DNA from: Ruminococcus flavefaciens
GTDB taxonomy: Bacteria > Bacillota > Clostridia > Oscillospirales > Ruminococcaceae
DNA length: 33,051 nucleotides
Reading direction: 5' to 3'
NCBI GenBank assembly: GCA_002309635.1
Contig: DBXO01000053.1
Span: forward strand, 8,315 to 41,365
Of this stretch, positions 15,558 to 23,419 are shown piece by piece. Both the position numbers and the translations under genes were made by a program. The notes beneath the pieces were generated by a model. It had not been told where the DNA came from and searched no databases. It saw nothing but the letters and a program-made list of their open reading frames with translations. How positions within the stretch are numbered: position 1 is the first letter of the stretch; each line of letters starts with the position of its first letter.

Positions 15558-16031
15558 ATGGAAAAGATAGCAAGCTTTCAAGTAGACCACACAAAATTCA
15601 GCGTAGGTATGTACATATCCCGTACAGACGACGATATAGTCACCTATGACGTCCGCATGGTAAAGCCTAACGGCGGGATATATCTTGCAACTCCGTCAAT
15701 GCATACTATCGAGCATTTGTTTGCGACCTACGCAAGGAATTCGGAGTTCGGGAAACATATCGTTTATGTTGGTCCTATGGGCTGCCGCACTGGATTTTAT
15801 CTCCTTACAAGAGGACTTTCTCATGAAAATGCAATTAAACTGGTACGTGAGGCATATACTTTCATAAGGGACTACAAGGGTGAGATACCCGGCTGCACCG
15901 AGGTGGAGTGCGGAAACTACCGCGAGCACAACCTTGCTGCTGCAAAAAAGGACGTAGTGCCTCTTATTGAGAAGCTGCAGGACTATACAGTGGAAATGCT
16001 TGATTATTCGTGGCATTTCGGCAGAAACTGA
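15558..16031 (+). CDS. luxS: S-ribosylhomocysteine lyase LuxS
   Basis: Cleaves S-ribosylhomocysteine to homocysteine and the autoinducer-2 precursor DPD in the activated methyl cycle. The 157-residue protein has the family length. Metal ligands are His49 and His53 in SMHTIEH and Cys118 in VECGNY; Cys76 in GPMGCRTGFY is the catalytic cysteine and Glu52 the general base. GGAGA sits just before the ATG, within the tail of the upstream pseudouridine synthase gene. No pfs or metabolic partner gene is adjacent. Whether AI-2 acts as a signal in this organism cannot be told from the gene. Confidence 0.97.
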   Translation: MEKIASFQVDHTKFSVGMYISRTDDDIVTYDVRMVKPNGGIYLATPSMHTIEHLFATYARNSEFGKHIVYVGPMGCRTGFYLLTRGLSHENAIKLVREAYTFIRDYKGEIPGCTEVECGNYREHNLAAAKKDVVPLIEKLQDYTVEMLDYSWHFGRN

Positions 16032-16049
16032 GGTTTTTAGCTTTCAAAC

Positions 16050-16078
16050 TTGATATTTCAGTTTTTTTGTGTTATAAT
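16050..16078 (+). promoter_or_regulatory. Promoter of the M23 peptidase gene
   Basis: TTGATA (16050-16055) and TATAAT (16073-16078) with a 17-base spacer, about 45 bases before the start codon. Confidence 0.7.
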
Positions 16079-16122
16079 ATGCTCTGTTTGATGTTAACGC
16101 TTTGAGGAAAGGAGATGTGGGC

Positions 16123-17928
16123 ATGGGAAACAGGCGCCATGAGTACAGTTACGTTTACAGCGCTCAGCGCACTCCGCCGCAGGAAAAAAAGCCAGAGCCG
16201 CCGCCACCGCAGCGGGAGCCCGTCAGGTTAGATATAACGGAATTTTTCCAGCGTTTCGGCAGATTCGCCGTTAAGACCTCCGGAAATATCCTTGCAGGAC
16301 TGCTTGCGGCTGCAAAATTCATACTGTCAGACCTGCTGAGTCTTGCCGTGTCCGCTCTCAAGGGGCTGAAATGGCTTTTCATGGAGCTGATATCTCCCTT
16401 CCGACAGCGCTTCAATATAAATAAGGACTTGCAGAAAAAGGTGCATAAGGCTCGGAAAGAGGGCGAGGAGGCTTACAGAAAGGCTCTTGTGGAGTTCTGG
16501 TGTACCTACCTTTTCGGCGAGGACGGAGTTTTCTACACTGCATTCAATTATATACTCCCCGTGGTATCTGTTGCCTTTCTTGTAGGGATAGTCCGTTACG
16601 GCTCAGGACTTGAATACGGTCTCAGCGTCGAGTACAACGGCAGAGAGATCGGCATGATAACCGCAGAGGCTGATTTTGAGGAGGCTGAGCGTGAGGCCCA
16701 GCAGAGAATATCCTACAGCAACAGCGATGAGACTATCGATCTTTCCGCGAAGTATTCCCTCAGGATAATAAACGAGAACGACAGGATATATTCGGCTTCA
16801 CAGCTTGCCAACGAAATGCTTGCGGCCTCCGACCACGCACTTACGGAAGCTTACGGTATCTATATCGACGGTAAATTCATAGGAGCAGTAAAGAACAAGG
16901 ATATCGTGCAGGACGCCCTTAACGAGAGGATCCTCAACTTCCGTATCGACGGAGTTATCAAAAACGTCGGCTACAAAAGCGATGTGGAGTACACCAAAGG
17001 CATGTACCTTACAGAGAGCGTTATGACGGAAAAGGCAGCGATCGATCTTCTTACCTCCTCAAAGGAGAAGAAGTCGGTGTATATCGCTAAGCACGGTGAT
17101 ACCGCGATAACTATCGCAGAGCAGTACAATATGGAACTCTCAGAGCTTGAGGCGCTCAACCCCAATATATCGTCACATTGCAGAAAGGGAATGCTGGTCA
17201 ACGTCATCGAGACGGAGAGCTACCTGCCCATACAGTACGTCCGCGAGATATCTCCCCTTACGTACCTTGACTATGAGACCATAGAGGTGGAGACAAGCTC
17301 TCTTAACGCAGGTACCCGCGATGTTATCGCAAAGGGACAGAGAGGAGAGAAGATAAGCAATATCGAGGTAACTTATGTTGACGGCAAGGAATACTCACGC
17401 AAGACCATAAGCACCAATATCACCAAGCAGCCCGTAGTGGAAAAAATAGGTATCGGCATTTATGCCGCAAGACCTGACAGTCCGAATACTGTGCTCACAG
17501 GCTCGGGACAGTGCGGATGGCCTGTTGACGGAGGCTACATCAGCGATCCGTTCCTCAGCGACAGAAACCACAAGGGCATGGATATAGCGGCAAATACAGG
17601 CACCGAGATATATGCGGCGGCTGACGGAGTTATAGTGTCAGCAGGCTGGAACTCGGGCGGATACGGCTATTTCGTTCAGATAGGTCACGTTGACGGCTAT
17701 CAGACCGTTTACGGCCATATGAGCGCTGTGCTCTGCGCCGAGGGACAGGAGGTCTCAAGAGGGCAGGTCATCGGCGAGGTGGGAAGCACTGGCGACTCCA
17801 CAGGTCCGCACTGTCACTTTGAGGTGCGCCATAACGGCATTTGCCTTGACCCTGCATTATTTATAAATACTGTTGACAGCTTCAATGAAGAAGCTAACAG
17901 GCAGCATGAAAACAGTAAGAAGAACTGA
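16123..17928 (+). CDS. Membrane-anchored LysM-G5-M23 peptidase
   Basis: A 601-residue cell-wall peptidase. Order: a Pro-rich cytoplasmic N-terminus (residues ~15-35), an amphipathic/hydrophobic region, a transmembrane segment at ~140-158 (NYILPVVSVAFLVGIVRYG), an extracellular linker, LysM at ~320-365 (KHGDTAITIAEQYNMELSEL), G5 at ~375-450, and M23 at ~465-590. The zinc site is complete: NHKGMD gives His and Asp and PHCHFEV gives the HxH. M23 enzymes cut peptidoglycan cross-links or stem peptides. ATG 16123 has AAAGGAG at eight bases; a TTG at 16102 precedes that site and is rejected. Similar proteins act in division or sporulation; no such neighbour is visible. Confidence 0.93.
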   Translation: MGNRRHEYSYVYSAQRTPPQEKKPEPPPPQREPVRLDITEFFQRFGRFAVKTSGNILAGLLAAAKFILSDLLSLAVSALKGLKWLFMELISPFRQRFNINKDLQKKVHKARKEGEEAYRKALVEFWCTYLFGEDGVFYTAFNYILPVVSVAFLVGIVRYGSGLEYGLSVEYNGREIGMITAEADFEEAEREAQQRISYSNSDETIDLSAKYSLRIINENDRIYSASQLANEMLAASDHALTEAYGIYIDGKFIGAVKNKDIVQDALNERILNFRIDGVIKNVGYKSDVEYTKGMYLTESVMTEKAAIDLLTSSKEKKSVYIAKHGDTAITIAEQYNMELSELEALNPNISSHCRKGMLVNVIETESYLPIQYVREISPLTYLDYETIEVETSSLNAGTRDVIAKGQRGEKISNIEVTYVDGKEYSRKTISTNITKQPVVEKIGIGIYAARPDSPNTVLTGSGQCGWPVDGGYISDPFLSDRNHKGMDIAANTGTEIYAAADGVIVSAGWNSGGYGYFVQIGHVDGYQTVYGHMSAVLCAEGQEVSRGQVIGEVGSTGDSTGPHCHFEVRHNGICLDPALFINTVDSFNEEANRQHENSKKN

Positions 17929-17930
17929 GA

Positions 17931-18288
17931 AAAGCTCCGCGTATGTGTGGTGCTCGTAAAGAAGTATATATGGGACTTATCAGGGGGAACCTTTCTGAGG
18001 AAAGGTTCCCTCTGACGGAGGCGCGACCCTCTGTCCTTCGGACATCTCCCTGTACTACAGGGAGTACCCCGAACTCCCTTCCAAAGACTTTTAACCCAAA
18101 TTTTTCCAAGCAGGACGCCCTCTGTAAGGTATACAGAGGGTGTTTATATTATATCGGGCGTCCTGTTTGGGAAAATTCAAGCTGGAAGTTTTAGGAAAGG
18201 AGTTTGAGGAAGAACCCTTTTTCAAAAGGGTTCTTCCTCAATAAATCTCACAAATACTTCTCTATGCGTATCACACATATGCGAGGCT
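17931..18288. repeat. Structured palindromic repeat element with imperfect terminal inverted repeats
   Basis: The ~350-base block is gene-free and packed with foldbacks. The ends pair: AAAGC-TC-CGCGTATGTGTGG from 17931 against the complement of the segment ending at 18288, mismatches mostly transitions that permit G-U pairs. Inside: an 11-bp hairpin (17985-17995 with 18000-18010), a small hairpin at 18032-18044, a 7-bp hairpin (18046-18052 with 18058-18064), and a nested foldback in which 18072-18082, 18099-18108 and CAGGACGCCC (18111-18120) pair with 18191-18204, 18167-18175 and 18156-18165. It includes the 17-bp hairpin listed at 18205-18240. A related, shorter copy is at 27200-27323. No transposase. 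Confidence 0.65.
18205..18240. repeat. Perfect 17-bp hairpin inside the palindromic element
   Basis: TGAGGAAGAACCCTTTT (18205-18221) pairs perfectly with 18224-18240 around a 2-base loop in DNA terms (4-6 bases in RNA). There is no T tract, so it is not a standard terminator. It may still end transcription from the M23 peptidase gene. Confidence 0.7.
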
Positions 18289-18369
18289 TTTTCGCAGTCA
18301 GCTCCCGGAATCTGCACTAATTACACTAAAAAGCGGCAATGCTCCAATAAAGTTTGTGAATATTATATC

Positions 18370-18398
18370 TTGAATTATCTGCGAAAAATGTGTATCAT
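18370..18398 (+). promoter_or_regulatory. Promoter of the lipoprotein gene
   Basis: TTGAAT (18370-18375) and TATCAT (18393-18398), spacer 17, about 47 bases before the ATG. From 18289 to 18369 nothing else was recognised. Confidence 0.55.
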
Positions 18399-18444
18399 AT
18401 TATTTGCAGACGTATAACAGAAAAGGCATAAAGAAAGGATAAAT

Positions 18445-19185
18445 ATGAATAAAAGAAAGCTTATCTGCCTTATGGCAGCCGCCATGCTGTGTTTTTCGGC
18501 AGCTTCATGCGGCGATAAAGAAAAACCTCCCATCGGCAGTACCGCTGATACTACAGCTGTAACAACTGCCGCCGTGACCACCACCGCCGAGCCCGTGACC
18601 ACAGAAGCAGTAACAGAGGCTCCCACAGAATCCGATACATCGGCCGAGGTCACATCTGCTCCCGGAGAGCCCGCAGCCGAGGCATCTACAGAAGCCGATA
18701 ACGATCATCTTGCCGATGCAGTAAGGCTCTTTGAAGCCCTCAACACCGCCGATATGATGCAGGCAGGCGCAGGAGTGGATACAGACGTGTCAGCTTCAAG
18801 GGAGTTTACACTAAAGATAAACGGAAACGACATCAAGTCCGAATACTTCATGGTAACAGACTCACGCTATACAAGTCTCGGTCAGGTAACTCAGTTTGTC
18901 AATGACAACTTCAGCGGCGCACTTCTTGAAAAGTACAAAAATATCTATGAGGGCGAAGGCGCTTCGTTTAAAGAGTACAACGGCAATCTCTACTTTACCC
19001 ATGCGGGCAGGGGCAGCGGCTTCGAGTACGCAGACGCTCCGGTTATCAGCGACATTACCGATACCGCGTTCACAGCCTCCGTTACGGTCAACAGCTTCGG
19101 TGACAAGGAGACCTTCACCATAAAAGCAGTCAAGGAAGCCGATAAATGGAAAGCAAGCTCCCTTGATATCAAGAAAAAGCAGTAA
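18445..19185 (+). CDS. Putative lipoprotein with Thr-rich linker
   Basis: This 246-residue protein has a lipoprotein signal peptide ending in the lipobox FSAASC, so Cys22 would be lipidated and the protein held on the outer face of the membrane. A Thr/Ala/Glu-rich linker spans about residues 32-85, including several Val-Thr-Thr runs, similar to linkers of Ruminococcus surface proteins. The C-terminal ~150 residues form a folded domain rich in Phe, Tyr and Asp that I do not recognise; no catalytic motif is evident. GAAAGGA precedes the ATG. It is monocistronic with its own promoter and a strong terminator. Function unknown. Confidence 0.8.
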   Translation: MNKRKLICLMAAAMLCFSAASCGDKEKPPIGSTADTTAVTTAAVTTTAEPVTTEAVTEAPTESDTSAEVTSAPGEPAAEASTEADNDHLADAVRLFEALNTADMMQAGAGVDTDVSASREFTLKINGNDIKSEYFMVTDSRYTSLGQVTQFVNDNFSGALLEKYKNIYEGEGASFKEYNGNLYFTHAGRGSGFEYADAPVISDITDTAFTASVTVNSFGDKETFTIKAVKEADKWKASSLDIKKKQ

Positions 19186-19202
19186 ATCAATACTAAATCA
19201 AA

Positions 19203-19247
19203 ATCCGCCGTTATTGTGAAACGCTCACAATAACGGCGGATCGTTTT
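19203..19247 (+). terminator. Rho-independent terminator of the lipoprotein gene
   Basis: A perfect 17-bp stem (19203-19219 with 19225-19241), loop of five, followed by CGTTTTT. The next ~150 bases to the folC stop show nothing recognised. Confidence 0.93.
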
Positions 19248-19393
19248 TGTATAAAACAGAGAATCCAAAAATTATTTTTTCATTATTCAACGGTTTTGCG
19301 TTGTATTTGCCCCTATTTAAGCCCTATTATAGAAATACATTTTGCAGGGGAACGCTCGCCGGCTGTTTTACGCGATATAATACAGAATATCGA

Positions 19394-20674
19394 TTAAGCA
19401 TTACGCATCAGCGAAAGCGCAGCCGTAAACTGCCGATACATATAAAGCGTACCCAGTGCGATAAGGGGAAGTCCCTTTTCCGCCGCATATTCGTATGCAG
19501 ACTTTACTCCCTCAGAGCAGTCCCCGCAGGCTTCTGCATTTATCCCTTTGCTCCTGAATGTTTCCGCAAGGATATTACAGTCAAGAGAACGGGGATTATC
19601 GGGCTTTACTGTAAAAACCCTGTCCGCCAGCTCTCCAAGCATATCAGCATAGAGCCCATATTCCTTATCAGCCATGACTCCAATGAGCATAACGACTTTT
19701 TTATCGAAATATCGGCGGATACTGTCAGCCGCACAGCGTATGCCGTCGGGATTGTGGGCTCCGTCATAGATGACGAGAGGTTCCCTGCACAGCACCTCGA
19801 AGCGACCGTGCCACTTCACAGCTGCAAGTCCCTCATGTACCGCATTTACTGGGATATCCACACCCTCGCGCCTGAGTATCTCAACGCAGCTGATCACATT
19901 CACCGCATTCTCCCGCTGATAGGTGCCAAGCAGCGGTATATGGAGCTTTTCACCCTTATACGTTATATCCGTACCGTTAAGGGTACAGCTGCCGTCCGAC
20001 CACGAAAACTGTGAATAATCGGGGAGGAACAGCTCCGCGCCCATTTTTTTCGCGGTATCAGCGGCTATTTCATAGGCTTCCTCGCTGTTCCCGCCGAAAT
20101 AAACAGGTCTGCCCCGTTTTATAATACCGCATTTATGTGAGGCTATCTCCGCAACGGTATCCCCAAGAAAAGCGGCATGGTCTTTTTGAACATTGGTTAT
20201 TACCGATAATACGGGAGCTTTTATAACGTTGGTGGAATCAAGGTCGCCCCCCATTCCGCACTCAACAACTGCGATATCGCATTTTTTACGTACAAAAAAC
20301 TCGAATGCGGCAGCCGTAAGGACTTCAAACTCAGTGGGCTTTTCCTCCATGCTCTCGCATATGGGAGCTATACCGCCGATGATCTCCGCGAAATCCTCCT
20401 CGGATATCTCCATACCGTCAATGCGGAAGCTGTCCGTTACCCTGGTTATGGCAGGAGAAGAAAATCCCCCGACCCTGTAGCCCGCACTTTTCAGCACAGA
20501 GGTCAGCATGGCTCCGAAAGAGCCCTTGCCGTTTGTTCCTGCGATATGGACCATCCTCACCTTTTCCTGTGGGTCGCCCATGAGCCGCAGAAGCCCGATT
20601 ATGCGGGAAAGTCCCAGCACGCTGCCCCTTTCGGAAGCTTTTTTCAGATAATCCAGCGCTTCGTTATAATTCAT
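19394..20674 (-). CDS. folC: Bifunctional folylpolyglutamate/dihydrofolate synthase
   Basis: Adds glutamate to dihydropteroate or tetrahydrofolate in an ATP-dependent reaction, retaining folates in the cell. The 426-residue chain has family length. Motifs: the P-loop HIAGTNGKGSFGAML, the folate-loop region GFSSPAITRVTDSFRI, ECGMGGDLDSTNVI, NVQKDHAAFLG, and the C-terminal YDGAHNPDGI of Mur-ligase-type enzymes. Its ATG overlaps the stop of folT (ATGA), so the two are translationally coupled, consistent with trapping imported folate by glutamylation. Expression should follow the folate riboswitch upstream of folT. Confidence 0.95.
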   Translation of the reverse strand: MNYNEALDYLKKASERGSVLGLSRIIGLLRLMGDPQEKVRMVHIAGTNGKGSFGAMLTSVLKSAGYRVGGFSSPAITRVTDSFRIDGMEISEEDFAEIIGGIAPICESMEEKPTEFEVLTAAAFEFFVRKKCDIAVVECGMGGDLDSTNVIKAPVLSVITNVQKDHAAFLGDTVAEIASHKCGIIKRGRPVYFGGNSEEAYEIAADTAKKMGAELFLPDYSQFSWSDGSCTLNGTDITYKGEKLHIPLLGTYQRENAVNVISCVEILRREGVDIPVNAVHEGLAAVKWHGRFEVLCREPLVIYDGAHNPDGIRCAADSIRRYFDKKVVMLIGVMADKEYGLYADMLGELADRVFTVKPDNPRSLDCNILAETFRSKGINAEACGDCSEGVKSAYEYAAEKGLPLIALGTLYMYRQFTAALSLMRNA

Positions 20675-21243
20675 TTTCTTCTTGCCTTTTCAAGCTCTGC
20701 CGAAAACGCCTTGTTTTTCAGCATCAGATAGATGACAGCTGTTTCGGCTGCCGCTGTTATAAGGTATATCGGCACACGCAGTATCAGCGTCTCAAATGGA
20801 GTATGATAGTATGCATAAAGTCCGATCGAAGTTATGATCATAGAGCCCACAGCATGAGCTGTAACGGTGGATATTGCTATCTTAGGCAGCAATACGCTCT
20901 TCATTGGACGAAGCACATGATGGAACATAAGTCCGGAGAAAAGTCCGATGCATAAAGAGCCTACGGTAATAATAGGGTTTATTGCATAGCCCTTGAGCAG
21001 ACAGCCTACCACGTCTGCAACAAGCCCGACAGCAGCTCCCACAACAGGTCCGAAGAAGATACCTGCCATCTGTATCGGAAGTCCGCCGAAGCCGATACGG
21101 ATACTGTTTCCAATGTTGATAGCGCCGAATTTGCCCAGCACTATACTCATTGCCACGAGAAGCGCTGAAACTATAAGCACCTTTGTGCTGCCGAAAAGTC
21201 TGATATCTGACTTTATTGCAGCTCCCTTATTGTTTGTAGTCAT
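20671..21243 (-). CDS. folT: ECF transporter folate-binding S component FolT
   Basis: This 190-residue protein is almost entirely hydrophobic with about six membrane segments, the size of an ECF-type vitamin S component. The N-terminal LIVSALLVAMSIVLGKFGAI and the loop IRIGFGGLPIQMAGIFFGP match folate-type S components. It would bind folate and associate with a shared EcfAAT energising module, which is not in this window. Start: ATG 21243 with AAAAGGAGG upstream; earlier in-frame starts run through the riboswitch and are rejected. The assignment is strengthened by the tetrahydrofolate riboswitch upstream and by folC downstream with an overlapping start. Confidence 0.93.
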   Translation of the reverse strand: MTTNNKGAAIKSDIRLFGSTKVLIVSALLVAMSIVLGKFGAINIGNSIRIGFGGLPIQMAGIFFGPVVGAAVGLVADVVGCLLKGYAINPIITVGSLCIGLFSGLMFHHVLRPMKSVLLPKIAISTVTAHAVGSMIITSIGLYAYYHTPFETLILRVPIYLITAAAETAVIYLMLKNKAFSAELEKARRK

Positions 21244-21251
21244 AAAAAAAT

Positions 21252-21287
21252 CCTCCTTTTCCTCACTCATACGACAAGAAAAGAAGG
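21252..21287 (-). promoter_or_regulatory. Shine-Dalgarno-sequestering hairpin of folT
   Basis: On the minus strand CCTTCTTTTC (21287-21278) can pair over ten positions, one being a G-U, with GAAAAGGAGG (21261-21252), which contains the folT ribosome site. Loop of 16. This suggests translational control by the riboswitch upstream. Confidence 0.6.
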
Positions 21288-21311
21288 CATAGTCTCTTTT
21301 TAGTTGTCCTA

Positions 21312-21426
21312 TGAAGCGGGATGCAAAATACGAACCGTAAGCCGAAGCTTTTCGTTTGACCGACAACTCCCCGTTCGGTCAACACTGGAATACCCGTAGG
21401 TATAACGAACGCATTTTTACTCTTCA
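21312..21426 (-). ncRNA. Tetrahydrofolate (THF) riboswitch
   Basis: The minus-strand RNA starts TGAAGAGTA (21426) and ends GCATCCCGCTTCA (21312); these ends pair as P1. Between them are the class-typical elements CGTTCGTTA, GGGGAGTTGTCGGTC, AAACGAA, the hairpin AAGCTTCGGCTT and ACGGTTCGTATTTTGCATCC, in the same order as in THF riboswitches of Clostridia. It lies between a consensus promoter and folT. AGTTGTC inside the aptamer (21368-21362) is complementary to GACAACT just downstream (21308-21302), a possible switching pair. Ligand binding is inferred from family resemblance. Confidence 0.85.
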
Positions 21427-21458
21427 AACGTTTATCTGCAGTTCCTTACTGCAAGTAT

Positions 21459-21487
21459 ATTATACAGTGTAATACCGCCTTTGTCAA
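21459..21487 (-). promoter_or_regulatory. Promoter of folT-folC
   Basis: Consensus TTGACA (21482-21487) and TATAAT (21459-21464) on the minus strand, spacer 17. Transcription starts about 25 bases before the riboswitch. Confidence 0.85.
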
Positions 21488-21595
21488 TAGTCTTATCCAC
21501 GAAAAAACGCGGATTTATACTCTTTGTCAATTTGCTCTAAATGCACATAGGCGGTTGGTAAAATTAGGTTAAAAAGCCGAAAATGTATAAACCCC

Positions 21596-21655
21596 TTGAC
21601 AAAACACCACAATAGTGATAAATTATAATTAGCACTCAGAGAGATAGAGTGCTAA
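21596..21655 (+). promoter_or_regulatory. hrcA operon promoter region with CIRCE operator
   Basis: A perfect CIRCE inverted repeat, TTAGCACTC (21629-21637), nine bases, GAGTGCTAA (21647-21655), is the binding site of the HrcA repressor. A consensus TTGACA lies at 21596-21601. The -10 is either TAAATT at 21619-21624 (spacer 17) or TATAAT at 21624-21629 (22 bases away and overlapping CIRCE); I cannot decide. Confidence 0.95.
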
Positions 21656-21679
21656 CGAGATTGAAAGGTTGTGAGTACA

Positions 21680-22723
21680 GTGGACGACAGAAAGCTGAAA
21701 ATACTTGCTGCCGTAGTTGACGAATATGTCAGAACAGGCGAACCTGTCGGATCGAAGTCGATCTCGCAGCTTGAACATATCAACGTTTCATCAGCTACTA
21801 TCAGAAATGACATGGCTGCGCTTGAACAGCTCGGCTATCTCGAACAGCCTCATACGTCCGCAGGAAGAGTTCCCACCTTCAAGGGATACCGCCTTTATAT
21901 CGACGAGCTCATGACGCTTCACGATCTTCCCGAGGAGGAAAAGCTAAGGCTCGACGAAATGCTGGGAGACAAGGATACCCCCGAGGAGCTCCTCGTGCAG
22001 AATGCTGCTACGGCTCTCACGGAGATAACTCACTGTGCGGCAGTCGTTACCAACGCAGTACCGAGATTTTCAGTCATATCAAAGGTTGAGGTGATCCCGA
22101 CAGGAAAGCGCCTCTACGTTATCCTGCTGATAACCTCAAGCGGAAGTATAAAAAACAAGGCTTGCAGGCTGGAATTTGACCTGAGCCATGAACAGCTCGA
22201 TTTCTTTACACATTATATAGAAGAGAACCTCAGCGGTGTCTCCGTAGACGACCTGTCGGAGGAAATGTTCGACAAGATGGTGGCTGCGGTAAGCGCCTAT
22301 ATGGTCTCGCTCTCCCCGCTTGTCAAGGGTATATGCGAGCTTTCCGAGGATCTGCGTCAGCAGGAGCTGACAGTCAGCGGAAGCGAAAAGCTTCTTTCAT
22401 GTGAAGAACTTGACAAAATGGAGGTAGTCAAATTCATCGAACACAAGGACGGACTGTCCGAAATGCTTGAAAACGCTTTCAGCGGTATACAGGTAAAGTT
22501 CGGTTCGGAAAATGACAGCTTCGCAATAGGCAATTCAAGCCTTATAGTCTCCAAGTACCGCAAGGGCGGTAAGGAGGCAGGCTCGCTGGGTATCATAGGT
22601 CCCATGCGGGTGGACTACAAAAAGATAATCCCTTACGTCGAGTACCTGACGCAGAAGATATCTTCTCTCATGGACGGCGACGATGACATAATAAACGCTC
22701 CTTCAGATACACAGGAGCCATAG
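21680..22723 (+). CDS. hrcA: Heat-inducible transcription repressor HrcA
   Basis: Represses heat-shock operons by binding CIRCE; its activity depends on GroEL. The ~347-residue protein has the N-terminal winged-helix start DDRKLKILAAVVDEY and the GEPVGSKSISQL segment, then SSATIRNDMAALEQLGYLEQ and PHTSAGRVPTFKGYRLYID, all strongly conserved in HrcA. The C-terminal GAF-like domain ends SLGIIGPMRVDYKKIIPYVEYL. Start: GTG 21680 places AAAGG eleven bases upstream and matches the family N-terminus; GTG 21671 is only two bases from that site. It is the first gene of the operon and sits 25 bases after CIRCE, so it is autoregulated. Confidence 0.96.
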   Translation: MDDRKLKILAAVVDEYVRTGEPVGSKSISQLEHINVSSATIRNDMAALEQLGYLEQPHTSAGRVPTFKGYRLYIDELMTLHDLPEEEKLRLDEMLGDKDTPEELLVQNAATALTEITHCAAVVTNAVPRFSVISKVEVIPTGKRLYVILLITSSGSIKNKACRLEFDLSHEQLDFFTHYIEENLSGVSVDDLSEEMFDKMVAAVSAYMVSLSPLVKGICELSEDLRQQELTVSGSEKLLSCEELDKMEVVKFIEHKDGLSEMLENAFSGIQVKFGSENDSFAIGNSSLIVSKYRKGGKEAGSLGIIGPMRVDYKKIIPYVEYLTQKISSLMDGDDDIINAPSDTQEP

Positions 22724-22739
22724 AAAGGAGCAATGACCG

Positions 22740-23297
22740 ATGGAAAAGAATGAGAATATCCCGGAAGAACTCGAAAACGAGCTTGATGAGGAATCCGTTG
22801 AGGATACCCCGGAGGCTCTTGACGAAGACGACGCTGCAAGCGAGTACAACGATTCGGCGGCACAGTTCGCAGACCTTGAGGACGCTCTCGCCGAGGAAAA
22901 GGATAAGTACCTGAGGTTGTTCGCGGAGTATGACAACTACCGCAAAAGGACTGCAAAGGAAAAGACGGAAACATATCAGAACGCTTCCGTTCAGTGCGTG
23001 GAGAAGCTTCTCCCCGTTCTCGACAGCTTTGAAAGGTCGCTTGAAGCGGAATGTTCCGACGAGAACTTCAAAAACGGCATGAATATGATCTACAGTCAGT
23101 TCAGGAACTTCCTCACGCAGATGAATGTCAGCGAGATAGAGGCTCTCGGAGCTGAATTCGATCCCAACATACACAATGCCATACAGCAGCTTGATGAAAC
23201 GGATTATGCAAGCAATCATGTTTGTCAGGTGTTCCAGAAGGGCTATATGCTCGGGGATAAGCTGGTAAGGCCTGCTATGGTGGCAGTGGCGGTATAG
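22740..23297 (+). CDS. grpE: Nucleotide exchange factor GrpE
   Basis: Releases ADP from DnaK. The 185-residue chain starts with a very acidic, low-complexity region (residues 1-50), then a coiled-coil with KDKYLRLFAEYDNYRKRTAK, the hallmark of GrpE, and ends in the beta domain with the conserved NHVCQVFQKGYMLGDKLVRP, close to the consensus 'V-x-x-V-x-Q-x-G-Y-x-x-x-x-R-x-x-R-P-A-x-V-x-V'. AGAAAGGAG precedes the ATG. It lies 16 bases after hrcA and 122 bases before dnaK; that spacer contains two short hairpins, one an 8-bp stem (23372-23379 with 23385-23392). Confidence 0.96.
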   Translation: MEKNENIPEELENELDEESVEDTPEALDEDDAASEYNDSAAQFADLEDALAEEKDKYLRLFAEYDNYRKRTAKEKTETYQNASVQCVEKLLPVLDSFERSLEAECSDENFKNGMNMIYSQFRNFLTQMNVSEIEALGAEFDPNIHNAIQQLDETDYASNHVCQVFQKGYMLGDKLVRPAMVAVAV

Positions 23298-23419
23298 CCG
23301 TTAGCTCTTAGCCGTCAGGCTGAGCGTATTCAAAACAATCAAAACAAACAAATATGTCCGCAAATCGGACACCATCGGCTAAAGGCCGATGGCTCATAAT
23401 AGATCAGGAGGAATTAATT

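Noticed and set aside
16022..16066. Terminator after luxS
   Set aside because: AAACTGA and TCAGTTT can pair before a T7 run, but the loop is about 28 bases; uncertain and not listed.
21624..21629. TATAAT as the hrcA -10 with TTGACA at 21596
   Set aside because: The spacer would be 22 bases; kept only as an alternative.
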